Positions 54,375-63,018 of a stretch of 64,000 nucleotides of DNA are shown one piece after another. The notes under the pieces were generated by a model. It searched no databases. It was not told where the DNA came from and saw only the letters and a program-made list of their open reading frames with translations. Each line of letters opens with the position of its first letter. Position 1 is the first letter of the stretch. Both the position numbers and the translations under genes were made by a program. The stretch is taken from contig NZ_FNYL01000008.1 in the NCBI RefSeq assembly GCF_900109045.1, positions 310,001 through 374,000 of the forward strand, read 5' to 3'. This stretch comes from Dyadobacter sp. SG02. GTDB taxonomy: Bacteria; Bacteroidota; Bacteroidia; Cytophagales; Spirosomataceae.

Positions 54375-55817
54375 TTAATCCAGGAAGCCGGTTTTGCGTA
54401 ATCCTATCGATAATCCGTGGGTATTAGGATATAGCGTGCCAATATCCGATGATAATGCCGAATAAACACTGCATCCTTTCAAGATATTTAAGTTTTTTTC
54501 AGCACCCAGCCACAGGGACACTTGTTGCCTTACACTTTCAAAAGGCGTGAGAAGCGAACCCGAATTCCGCGTGTAAGTACCGCGGAACGACAATTTCAGG
54601 TGCAGCCAGGTAGCGGTTATTCCTGTATGGAACGCCCAGAAGCGATTATTATTGGTAAATTCCGAACTATTGCGGGGTAAATTGCCGTCGGTCGTGGCTG
54701 AGGCAGGGGCCAATGGTGTACCGATTCCGGAGCCAAAATAGGACCAGCCTCGTTGATATACGTAGCTATTGTAGTAGTTAGCCCGTTGAAACACGGTAAG
54801 TTCGGATATCGGATAGCGATTGATCTGGTTACGCGTTCCGATTACTTCTAAAAGGAAAGAGTGGAATGCAAAATAGGATGAGCCTTTGGGCAGCGGCTTG
54901 GTGCGCTTCACGCTCAATCCGTTCAGGCCGTCCTCAAAATTGGTAATCTTGAAAAGCGAGCCGGTTTCGTAGATATTCTGGCGGTAAAGGAAGAAATTCC
55001 AATCCTTTCCGTGCCATTCGCCACCGATATCGAAAGTTCCGAAATGGTTGCCTACTTTCCTGTAATCCAGTGTTTTACCGGAAATAGTATACCAATAGGC
55101 TTTCAGCATATCCAGTTTGTAGAGCGGCATCACTTCCTTCTCGCCACCCCAGATAGCCTGGTGATTGGCACCGAGGTAAATGCGGTACCGGTGCGATTTG
55201 TTGCCGAGGCGTAAATAGAGCTGCTTTTGATGGAGATAGGTATCGGAAACCCGCGGAACGCTGCCATAGTTGATTCCACTGGCACCCAGGTATCCGTCCG
55301 AATAGGTGAATTTCAGCGCGACGAAATTATTGGTGAAGTAAAGCGGGAGGTAGTCGGGTATCGAAACCTGCACCCGCGGGTACGGTCTTGCATTGCCCGC
55401 CATTGCCAGAGAACCCGATGAAAGTGTCGTGTCGACGAGCCCGGCAGTCATTCGTTTCTGACCGGCCAGAATCTCCACTTTACCGATTTTCACCGCGGCA
55501 TACAAGTCGGAGAGGAAACCGTTCGGAGACTTTCCATAACTGGCGATTCCCTGAACACCGGCACTCCATTGCACCAGCCGGGGATTATGGGGATTGTACA
55601 CCTTGTATATTCCCGCATCGACAATCCCGAAATTGCCGTTCAGGGGGATACTTCCATATTGATTGGCATGTTCCCAAAAAGGAGTCTGGGCCGTTGCTCC
55701 GGCTGCCATTACCGATGCCTTATAGTATACTGTGGAGTCCTGGGCCTGTAATTCGAAGACGATGAGTAATAGATAAAGGATCGGGCAAACGCGTATTAGG
55801 GTAAATGGAAACGACAT
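54375..55817 (-). CDS. Capsule assembly Wzi-family outer-membrane protein (copy 2 of 3)
   Basis: 480 residues, signal peptide at the N-terminus (ILYLLLIVFELQAQDS). Same barrel fold as its neighbours, with GANHQAIWGGEKEV, GNHFGTFDIGGEWHGKDWNF, YETGSLFKITNFEDGLNGLS and YTRNSGSLLTPF. It ends LSIGLRKTGFLD, with a Phe near the C-terminus as expected for BAM-dependent insertion. Gap of 45 bp to the upstream copy, so the two are probably on one transcript. Confidence 0.9.
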   Translation of the reverse strand: MSFPFTLIRVCPILYLLLIVFELQAQDSTVYYKASVMAAGATAQTPFWEHANQYGSIPLNGNFGIVDAGIYKVYNPHNPRLVQWSAGVQGIASYGKSPNGFLSDLYAAVKIGKVEILAGQKRMTAGLVDTTLSSGSLAMAGNARPYPRVQVSIPDYLPLYFTNNFVALKFTYSDGYLGASGINYGSVPRVSDTYLHQKQLYLRLGNKSHRYRIYLGANHQAIWGGEKEVMPLYKLDMLKAYWYTISGKTLDYRKVGNHFGTFDIGGEWHGKDWNFFLYRQNIYETGSLFKITNFEDGLNGLSVKRTKPLPKGSSYFAFHSFLLEVIGTRNQINRYPISELTVFQRANYYNSYVYQRGWSYFGSGIGTPLAPASATTDGNLPRNSSEFTNNNRFWAFHTGITATWLHLKLSFRGTYTRNSGSLLTPFESVRQQVSLWLGAEKNLNILKGCSVYSALSSDIGTLYPNTHGLSIGLRKTGFLD

Positions 55818-55862
55818 TTAGTAAAAGAGGAATAGTTCAGCCGTGTATGTAAAAGCTTAAAG

Positions 55863-57284
55863 TTACCAGATAAACCCGGATTTCCTCCAACTGACCATTA
55901 CTGCCATGTTTTGTGTATACAGTTGACCAAAATCGGAGGCCAGGCTTAAACCGAAAATATCATTTTTCTTATTCAAAAGTGGTGCTTCGACCCTGAACAG
56001 CAGGGACGTCTGGTTTGCTTTCGGTCGGATGGGATTATCGTACGTACCCGAATTTTGTGAAAAACTTCCTTTTAGCAGAAAATTTACCTTTTTCCACGAG
56101 GCCTCGGCGCCCAGGTGATAGGCGACGACCAGGTTGTTAGCAGTGTAAAGTGTCTCGTTTGTATAGAGATTATCCCGCGTCATTGTCTGCGGGGCGATCA
56201 TCGGAGTTCCGAGGCTTCTTCCGCGATACGACCAACCCTGGTTATAGACGTAGTGATTGAAATAATTATCCTTCCCGAAAATTCCGTTGAAATAATCGAA
56301 AATATTGCCGCCCTGGTTTTTGGTATAGAGAAATTCAAATACCAGGGTGTTAAAGCGGAATGCCGGAACTATTTCGCTTTTTTGCTTTCTTTTAAACCGC
56401 AACCCGGTCAAACCGTCGGATACGGTCGACAGGTTGCTGAGCGAGCCGTCTTCGTAAATCGTTTGGCGGTACAGAAAAATGTCCCAACGTTTTCCCTTCC
56501 ACTCCGCGGCTACGTCGATCGTTCCGAAATGGTTTCCTACGCGGCTATGGCTCCACGGCTTACCAAAGATGACATACTCATATGCCTTGGCCCTTTTGAG
56601 CCCACCGGTAAAAATTTTATCCTCGCCGCCCCACATGGCCTGATGATTGAAACCCCCAAACAGATTCAGGCGATGCGTGCGCTTACCCAGTTTCAGGTAC
56701 AGGGATTTTTGGTGAAGGTAAACTTCGGGAACGCTGGTAACATTGCCGTAATGCACGGCCGCCGAGCCAAGAAGGCCATCAGAATACGAAAACTTGAAGG
56801 AAAAAATATCGTTGCCAGGAATGAGGCTTACAAAATTGGGTGTCGAAAGCTGGATCTTGGGGTAGGGGCGAAAATTGGGCGACAAGGCAATCGGCCCCAT
56901 TGTGAGCAGGCTGTCGCCCAGGCCCATAAATTCCTTTCGTTGGCCCACACTGAGTTCCACGGGCCCGACTTTGCCCGCTACGAATAGATCGGTAAAGAAA
57001 GCATTGGTTTTTTTACCCGCGTAGCCTACGAGTTCTGCTCCCCCCGACCATTGGAAGAAACGGGGGTTATTTTTGTTGTAAGTCCGGTGAAAACTGGCCG
57101 CTCCTTGCACAAATGAGCCCTTTTCAGGGAGGGTCGCATGCTGATTGGCATACAACCAGAGTGGAACGCCAGCCGTAGAGCCCGCCGCGTTTATTCCGGC
57201 GGAATAGAAAAAGGTGGAATCCTGTGAGTAGCTTTCAGCGCAAAGTGCTGCCGATAACAGCAGCACGTAAAAGAATTTCCGCAT
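55863..57284 (-). CDS. Capsule assembly Wzi-family outer-membrane protein (copy 1 of 3)
   Basis: 473 residues, signal peptide (FFYVLLLSAALCAESYSQDS). Barrel landmarks GGFNHQAMWGGEDKI, GNHFGTIDVAAEWKGKRWDI, YEDGSLSNLSTVSDGLTGLR, FLYTKNQGGNIFDYFNGIFG, FSQNSGTYDNPI; it ends VMVSWRKSGFIW with a terminal aromatic residue. It follows the sugar transferase by only 37 bp on the same strand, which ties the three Wzi proteins to the polymer made by the locus. Confidence 0.92.
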   Translation of the reverse strand: MRKFFYVLLLSAALCAESYSQDSTFFYSAGINAAGSTAGVPLWLYANQHATLPEKGSFVQGAASFHRTYNKNNPRFFQWSGGAELVGYAGKKTNAFFTDLFVAGKVGPVELSVGQRKEFMGLGDSLLTMGPIALSPNFRPYPKIQLSTPNFVSLIPGNDIFSFKFSYSDGLLGSAAVHYGNVTSVPEVYLHQKSLYLKLGKRTHRLNLFGGFNHQAMWGGEDKIFTGGLKRAKAYEYVIFGKPWSHSRVGNHFGTIDVAAEWKGKRWDIFLYRQTIYEDGSLSNLSTVSDGLTGLRFKRKQKSEIVPAFRFNTLVFEFLYTKNQGGNIFDYFNGIFGKDNYFNHYVYNQGWSYRGRSLGTPMIAPQTMTRDNLYTNETLYTANNLVVAYHLGAEASWKKVNFLLKGSFSQNSGTYDNPIRPKANQTSLLFRVEAPLLNKKNDIFGLSLASDFGQLYTQNMAVMVSWRKSGFIW

Positions 57285-57321
57285 TCCACGACTATTAAGA
57301 ATTTACGAGGTGCCAGAGGAA

Positions 57322-58323
57322 TTACCTGCCTTTCTTCCCAAAAATAACGACGGCTGTCAGAAGTATGATTTTCAATTCCAGGGCCAGGTTCCAGTTCTTG
57401 ATATAATAAAGGTCATACATCAGCTTGTGACGCGCATCGTAAACGCCTGCTCCGTACGAGTACATTACCTGCGCGTAACCGGTGATACCTGGTTTGATAT
57501 TGTGGCGAAGGTTGTAGTAAGGGATGATTTCGTCAAATGTTTCGGTGAACACGGGACGCTCCGGCCGCGGGCCGATCAGCGACAGATCGCGTCTGAAAAT
57601 GTTAATGATCTGCGGCAGTTCGTCGATACGTGTGAGGCGCATGAAGGAGCCATACGAGAATATCCGTGAATCGTTCTTTTTCGAGAATGACGCTCCGTTT
57701 TGTTCTGCATCAAGCCTCATCGACCTGAATTTAATACAGTTGAATGGCTTGTTGTCCATACCTACACGCTCCTGGAAGTAGAATACCGGACCCGGGGATT
57801 CGAATTTGATCCGGAAATAGCTGAGGATCCAGATCGGGAAAGTGAGCAGGAAGAGTATGATTGAAATCGTGATGTCGATGATTTTCTTGGGATAACGAAC
57901 TCTTCTGCCGAAGGTGGGGACTGTCAGAAGATTAGGATTGATTTCGGAGACGTCGTCAGGGATATATACTTTTTTGAGGTCTCTTTCGCAGAAATCGTAA
58001 ACGGTGGTGATACGTATCGATTTGTTTTTTCTGACAACCAGTTCGTAGATTACGCGGTTACGACGGTCATACTGCGGATTGGTAACCAGGTGTATTTTTT
58101 CAAATCTGTCGAGTAGTGGCCTAACGGTGTGATTCAGAAGATAATCATCGTTGTCTGAATGTGGGATCAGGATAATCTCCCTGTATCTTTTAAGGAGCAG
58201 AGCCAGATCATGCTTTTGAAGGAAGTAGTCGTAGCTGGTTACAATCAGGACTTCTTCTGAAACGGCATTTTTGCTTAGAAGCCGGTGAATGTACTTGCGG
58301 TCAGATACGTAAGTGTTGCCCAT
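57322..58323 (-). CDS. Initiating sugar transferase (WcaJ/EpsL type, bacterial sugar transferase family)
   Basis: 333 residues. The N-terminal 150 form a cytoplasmic CoA-binding-like region with no multi-TM domain. One membrane segment follows (IIDITISIILFLLTFPIWIL) and then the catalytic core: GPVFYFQERVGMDNKPFNCI, KFRSMRLDAE, GSFMRLTRIDELPQIINIF, SLIGPRPERPVF, YYNLRHNIKPGITGYAQVMY. It transfers the first sugar phosphate to undecaprenyl phosphate. The one-TM layout differs from E. coli WcaJ, which has four extra TM segments. Upstream is a 340-bp leader with repeats. Confidence 0.93.
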   Translation of the reverse strand: MGNTYVSDRKYIHRLLSKNAVSEEVLIVTSYDYFLQKHDLALLLKRYREIILIPHSDNDDYLLNHTVRPLLDRFEKIHLVTNPQYDRRNRVIYELVVRKNKSIRITTVYDFCERDLKKVYIPDDVSEINPNLLTVPTFGRRVRYPKKIIDITISIILFLLTFPIWILSYFRIKFESPGPVFYFQERVGMDNKPFNCIKFRSMRLDAEQNGASFSKKNDSRIFSYGSFMRLTRIDELPQIINIFRRDLSLIGPRPERPVFTETFDEIIPYYNLRHNIKPGITGYAQVMYSYGAGVYDARHKLMYDLYYIKNWNLALELKIILLTAVVIFGKKGR

Positions 58324-58434
58324 ATGTGTGTATTTTATGAACTAGAAAATAGTGTGATTGTAGAATATAAGCGTGTTAGAGCTACAAGTTTAGGAATAAA
58401 CTTTTGAAATATGAAATTATAAACATGGTCAAAT

Positions 58435-58520
58435 CAAATATAATTTTTGGCAGAGAAGGGCTTTTGCGCTAAAAATTAATATTTGGCGGAGAAGGGATGA
58501 AACTACTACCGGCAAATATA
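58435..58520 (-). promoter_or_regulatory. Leader of the sugar-transferase operon with repeats and possible -7 boxes
   Basis: TTTGGC(A/G)GAGAAGGG occurs twice as a direct repeat (58446-58460 and 58482-58496, 36 bp apart). On the minus strand TATATTTG occurs at 58442-58435 and again at 58520-58513, both fitting TAnnTTTG. No TTTG at the right distance is certain. The rest of 58324-58663 shows no gene; a GGGCAC/GTGCCC hairpin lies at 58630-58651. Confidence 0.4.
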
Positions 58521-58663
58521 GGGAAGGATTTGGCACAAAATATTATTTTACTGTAAAGAATTTTTTCCATTTTTTGTCTACTTCCGGCGCTTTCAAATGA
58601 TTTGACCGATTTATCACATTTCCGATAATGGGCACCTCGCCTTATGTGCCCGCAAGGTGAAGT

Positions 58664-59731
58664 TCAGGTTATCGACTTGTAGAGTGACAGGTACATCCGG
58701 TACATGGCACCTACCGTAAAATATTGTTCGTACGATTTTCTCGCTTCCGTTTTTGCATTCGCCAACTCGGCAGGATGGTTGGCATAATGCAGAATCTGGT
58801 CCGAAAAATCGCTGGCTGTATTCGCTAATGCTCTGCCGTTTAATCCATTAAGTACTTCTCCGATCCCGCCCACATCAGATGCGATTACGGGCACGGAATA
58901 GCACAACGCTTCGAGTATGGACATCGGCATTCCCTCGTAATTGGAAGGAAGCATGAACAGATCAGCGTATTTCAGGAGACGGTGTGCGTCTTCCGCTTCA
59001 CCGAGGCAATAGGCATTCGGCGGGAGGTCCGCCATTTCGTCTTTGTTGCCAATCCAGAAAAAATGAATGTCGTGACCTTTCAGCAATTCGGCTACTTCGC
59101 AAAAAAGTTCGAATTTTTTCTGCGGTGAAATCCGCGCGATGCACATTACTTTGAAACCTGATTTCGAACGGATCAACTCGGCTAGCCTGCGGTAACTTTC
59201 GCTTTGACTCTCCGGAATATCGGTCGAGTAATCGGTAATGCCGTTGTATATGTACGAGACGTTTTTTTTGATCCCTTCGCTCAACAGGTTCTGGTAATCA
59301 TATTTACTTACTCCAACAATATGTTTCGCCCTGATCTGGAGCAGGCGCTCCAAATGCAGAAATTTCCGGAATGCAACACGGATGGAATCGAAGCCGTGGA
59401 CGGTGTAAACAATCTTTTTCCGTGGAAATGCCAGACGACCCAGAATCCCGATTTTGGATGAATGCAGGTGAACGACATCGGGTTTGAAGATCTGGTAAAG
59501 GCGGCGCAGCTCGTTTACCACCTTATGCTCTTTGGAAAGACTGATAGACCGCTGCAAAGGATTGATCTTCCATTGCGCCACTTCCGACGGGAGTACTTTC
59601 CAAAGCTCGCCATCCTCCGAGGACGCTACCATTACCTCATGACCATCGTTGATCGACTCCCGTGCCAGATTGATCACCACGGATTGAGCGCCACCGAGTT
59701 CAGCAAGCGTGATGACATGTAATATTTTCAT
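58664..59731 (-). CDS. GT4-type glycosyltransferase
   Basis: 355 residues, GT-B fold. The N-terminal half carries HVITLAELGGAQSVVINLAR with the acceptor-side Gly-Gly loop and VVHLHSSKIGILGRLA. The C-terminal half carries GFKVMCIARISPQKKFELFC, then FMLPSNYEGMPMSILEALCY with the EGMPxxxxE nucleotide-sugar motif and VPVIASDVGGIGEV. It adds a sugar to the lipid-linked repeat unit in the cytoplasm. It has its own probable -7 box upstream and lies 340 bp before the sugar transferase. Confidence 0.93.
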   Translation of the reverse strand: MKILHVITLAELGGAQSVVINLARESINDGHEVMVASSEDGELWKVLPSEVAQWKINPLQRSISLSKEHKVVNELRRLYQIFKPDVVHLHSSKIGILGRLAFPRKKIVYTVHGFDSIRVAFRKFLHLERLLQIRAKHIVGVSKYDYQNLLSEGIKKNVSYIYNGITDYSTDIPESQSESYRRLAELIRSKSGFKVMCIARISPQKKFELFCEVAELLKGHDIHFFWIGNKDEMADLPPNAYCLGEAEDAHRLLKYADLFMLPSNYEGMPMSILEALCYSVPVIASDVGGIGEVLNGLNGRALANTASDFSDQILHYANHPAELANAKTEARKSYEQYFTVGAMYRMYLSLYKSIT

Positions 59732-59810
59732 AATCTCAATAACAACTCCTAACGAACCGTTTCCCAGCGCATCGCCACGTTACTGGCCCTCGGCGATGAT
59801 GTTTATAGTC

Positions 59811-59818
59811 AAAGGTAA
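59811..59818 (-). promoter_or_regulatory. Possible -7 box of the GT4 gene
   Basis: TACCTTTG on the minus strand, 80 bp upstream of the start at 59731, matches TAnnTTTG. No -33 element is clear. Confidence 0.5.
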
Positions 59819-59917
59819 GTTTTTTACGATACTGATCCGCCGGTGAAACGTAAACTGTACATTATGACTACCCAATGGCGAGGCTGATTTAAAATCCGGT
59901 AAATGGGCGAATTTTTC

Positions 59918-60994
59918 TTATTGCAGTACGCTGCGCCATTGCTCGATGATGCCACCTAGTTCGAGATTTTCAATGTTTTTAGATTTGTGGTTTCGCATGC
60001 GCGTGCGGAGGTCGCCGTCCTGCATGAGGGCAGCCAGCGATTGGGTCATTTTGTTGACGTTACCTGCTTCTACCAAAATACCATTTTGCCCGTTCTCAAT
60101 AAGCTCGGCCGGCCCGGTGTCGCAGTCGAAAGAGACGATCGGCAGATGAAATGCCAATGCTTCCAGCAATACCATCGGCAAGCCTTCGAAACGTGAGCTC
60201 AGGCAGAATATGGCTGCTTTTTCAAAATAGGAAAAAACCGCTTTCGTGGCGCCTACCAATTCAACCGAATCGTGAATGCCGAGTGCTGTCATCTTATTTT
60301 CGAGCGTGGGCTTGTCTTCCCCGTCGCCGATGATGAGTAATTTCCATTCTTTCCGAAGCTCCGCGGGTAGACCGGCCCAGGCGTCCATCAGCATGTCGTA
60401 ACCTTTCTGGAATGTAAGCCTGCCGACGGAAATGACCGTTTTGGAAGGATTTTCATTCACTTTTTGCTCTTCGAGGAACATCGGGTTCGGAATGTGTACT
60501 AATTGCGCATGGTGGTACCAACCTCCCTCTTTCCAGAACTGTATATCGCGGGCCGTGAGCGTCACGATCCTGTCCGCAAAGCAAAGCGCCACCTGCCGCG
60601 CGAACGACCTGGCTGCCAGGCCGAGGTTCACTTTAAAATTGAAATGCTCCCACACTACATGCCGGATACCGGTAAAAGCGAGCGACGGCACCGAATAGGT
60701 AGCCATGATCGATTCAACGGTAACAAATGTGTCGATATGATTGCTGTTGACGAATTGCCGGATCTTGTGTTGGGAATAAAGGATTTTCCGGACGCCTTTC
60801 AGATGGTCGATATGCAGACTGGTAACCTTCACATCCGGCTCGAAAGGAAAGAAAATCTTTTCCGGATCGCCGTATAGGCCCAACACATGGACATTGTAAT
60901 TTCTTTTGGAGAGCTCATTGATAATGACCGAAGCTACGCGCTCTGTTCCACCAATCGCCGAAATATTATAAATGAAAAAGACAATATTAGGCAT
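59918..60994 (-). CDS. GT4-type glycosyltransferase
   Basis: 358 residues. N-terminal FFIYNISAIGGTERVASVII, C-terminal TVISVGRLTFQKGYDMLMDA, KLLIIGDGEDKPTLENKM, then CLSSRFEGLPMVLLEALAF and LPIVSFDCDTGPAELI. This is a typical family 4 enzyme with the EGLPMVLLE motif that binds the donor nucleotide-sugar. Its start overlaps the polymerase stop by 8 bp, so the two are translationally coupled. Confidence 0.93.
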   Translation of the reverse strand: MPNIVFFIYNISAIGGTERVASVIINELSKRNYNVHVLGLYGDPEKIFFPFEPDVKVTSLHIDHLKGVRKILYSQHKIRQFVNSNHIDTFVTVESIMATYSVPSLAFTGIRHVVWEHFNFKVNLGLAARSFARQVALCFADRIVTLTARDIQFWKEGGWYHHAQLVHIPNPMFLEEQKVNENPSKTVISVGRLTFQKGYDMLMDAWAGLPAELRKEWKLLIIGDGEDKPTLENKMTALGIHDSVELVGATKAVFSYFEKAAIFCLSSRFEGLPMVLLEALAFHLPIVSFDCDTGPAELIENGQNGILVEAGNVNKMTQSLAALMQDGDLRTRMRNHKSKNIENLELGGIIEQWRSVLQ

Positions 60995-62294
60995 ACGATT
61001 TCGGTCCGGTGACCACTTGGAGCACCATGTACAGGATTTTGGCTATCACATAAGATACTGTCAGAAATAGGAGGGCCCAAAAGCACGTATTACCAAACAG
61101 CAAAAGGTCGTCGATAAGGCGCGTTATGCAGCTGATCAGTACCACCATGAACAGGAACCAGTAATAGTTCATATTCATGCCGTTGAGGTTTTTAAACATA
61201 TTACGCAAATAGCCTACGATTAAGCCGACGACCAGCGCATATGCAATGCCACCCCACAGACCAAAGAAGTGATAGGCCAAATAGTTGTACCGTCCGTTTG
61301 CACCGGAGGTCCGGCGGCCGGTATAATATGCAAACACGTCCACCCCGATCACCTCGGGCGGCGTAATATCGAAACCGAGGTTTTTCAGGATTGTCCCCCA
61401 GCCAGGATAAAAGGCATATTTTAAGAATGAGGTTTCCTGGATGCTGTCCATGACTTCGTCGAAGTACCCTAGTAGGAAAATATCGCCGCTGGCCATCAAC
61501 CGCAAGCCCACCTGCTGAATCGCCGAGGACGCGTTGGCCCCCACCGAAATCATCACGATTGCGACAGGAAAGCTCGCCAATGCAATTATAAGCGGCAAGG
61601 AGAGTTTGACCGTTTTCATTTTACCCTGGACAACCATCGGGTACGTGATCAGAAAGTAAAGGGTGAAAAAGACTATAATAGCGGCTTTCGACCCGGTAGT
61701 GGCAATATCAATGAACAACACGAAGCAGATAAACAACTCGAAGAGGTTGAACTTTTTCTTGAGATAGATGAGCTTGTAGTAGAGCGTCATGATCACCAAT
61801 GTCCGGTAAGACACCAGGAATGCGCGGATAATTCCGTGATCTTCGTAGGCAGAAACGTGGTTTTCCTCGGTATTAAGAAGTACGATACCGACCGTTTTTA
61901 AATTGATTATTTCAATCAGAACATAAGCGATACAAACCACGAAAAGAAACAAATCGAATTCGCTGATACCCCGGGCCTGGACGTCTACCTTATTCGTTTT
62001 GCCACCGAGCTTAATAACGGGGATATAATGTGCGATCGTAAGTCCGATAAGCAATGCCATTTCGGTCCCCAAAAATGACCAGCCGTAAACGGGTTTAAGG
62101 GTATTGTCGGAGTAGAGAAAGTAAACGCAAAACGCCCCGCCAGTCATGTTGATGACTGTAACGAACATGGGGTCGAAGATACCCCAGTAGATTTTTCGGT
62201 ACAGGACCAGATACAGGCCCAGGATTGCCGCAAAAATGGCTCCGAAATAGAGCCAGTTATCCAGAATCGATCTTACAAAAAGCTCATTTCCCAC
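60987..62294 (-). CDS. O-antigen/exopolysaccharide polymerase (Wzy-like)
   Basis: 435 residues with about ten hydrophobic segments and a large periplasmic loop (PEVIGVDVFAYYTGRRTSGA). Such polymerases join repeat units on undecaprenyl diphosphate. It lies between glycosyltransferases and overlaps both neighbours (8 bp and 11 bp), typical of a single tightly packed operon. A close second copy stands alone at 23163-24485. Confidence 0.88.
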   Translation of the reverse strand: MGNELFVRSILDNWLYFGAIFAAILGLYLVLYRKIYWGIFDPMFVTVINMTGGAFCVYFLYSDNTLKPVYGWSFLGTEMALLIGLTIAHYIPVIKLGGKTNKVDVQARGISEFDLFLFVVCIAYVLIEIINLKTVGIVLLNTEENHVSAYEDHGIIRAFLVSYRTLVIMTLYYKLIYLKKKFNLFELFICFVLFIDIATTGSKAAIIVFFTLYFLITYPMVVQGKMKTVKLSLPLIIALASFPVAIVMISVGANASSAIQQVGLRLMASGDIFLLGYFDEVMDSIQETSFLKYAFYPGWGTILKNLGFDITPPEVIGVDVFAYYTGRRTSGANGRYNYLAYHFFGLWGGIAYALVVGLIVGYLRNMFKNLNGMNMNYYWFLFMVVLISCITRLIDDLLLFGNTCFWALLFLTVSYVIAKILYMVLQVVTGPKSYA

Positions 62295-63015
62295 CTATCA
62301 AGCTGTTTTTAAAATTCGCAACCTTCACCCGCAACCAGAAGTAAGAGCCAACCGCACCGCCCAGATTATTATAAACAATGCCGACGATGTCCTTCTTATG
62401 TTCCTGATCAACATTTGTCGAGCTCATTCCCAGGTCGTTGTATATTGAAATCAGTTTGGGCATATAAGTAAAACGCGGCCCGAAGCGGCCGAATAGCTCC
62501 ACGTTATAAACATGGTCGGCAGCCAGTTTGTAATGTAAGTTATATTTCTTTTCCTTATAAACGGACTTGGGGTAGAAAATGGCCTGATGCGAAATGTTCC
62601 GCAGGCAGATGTTCCATTTGCTCGCCTTGCCTGTATAAAGCCGGTTCCTTTTTTTGAGATAAGTATTTCCGTAGTAGATGTTGTCGGCCTCTGTAAACTG
62701 GGCGGCTACTTCTTCGATGATCGTCGGCGAAGCCAGCACATCGTCGCAGCCGAGGAAATAAGCCCAGTCACCCGTTGCGAGATCAAGTCCCCTGTTCATG
62801 GCGTCATATATCCCGCGGTCGGCCTCGCTTTTCCAGAGGGCGATCTCATGCTCGTATTTCCGGATGATATCCAGTGTCCCATCGGTCGAAAGGCCGTCCA
62901 GAATGATGTACTCAATATTGCCGTAACTTTGGTTGACGACACTTTTAATGGCACTTTCCAGGTCCTTTTCGCCGTTCCTTACAACTGTGATAATCGAGAT
63001 TTTGGGATACTGCAT
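62284..63015 (-). CDS. GT2-type glycosyltransferase
   Basis: 243 residues, GT-A fold. The N-terminus KISIITVVRNGEKDLESAIK is followed by YIILDGLSTDGTLDIIRKYE and the metal site FLGCDDVLAS, then a short C-terminal part (KKDIVGIVYNNLGGAVGSYF). Members of this WcaA-like subgroup transfer sugars to the repeat unit. The start overlaps no gene; the stop overlaps the polymerase start by 11 bp. The upstream GT4 ends 3 bp before. Confidence 0.92.
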   Translation of the reverse strand: MQYPKISIITVVRNGEKDLESAIKSVVNQSYGNIEYIILDGLSTDGTLDIIRKYEHEIALWKSEADRGIYDAMNRGLDLATGDWAYFLGCDDVLASPTIIEEVAAQFTEADNIYYGNTYLKKRNRLYTGKASKWNICLRNISHQAIFYPKSVYKEKKYNLHYKLAADHVYNVELFGRFGPRFTYMPKLISIYNDLGMSSTNVDQEHKKDIVGIVYNNLGGAVGSYFWLRVKVANFKNSLIGGK

Positions 63016-63018
63016 AAC

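Noticed and set aside
56115..56987. 290-codon plus-strand frame inside a Wzi gene
   Set aside because: Shadow of the barrel-protein coding strand.
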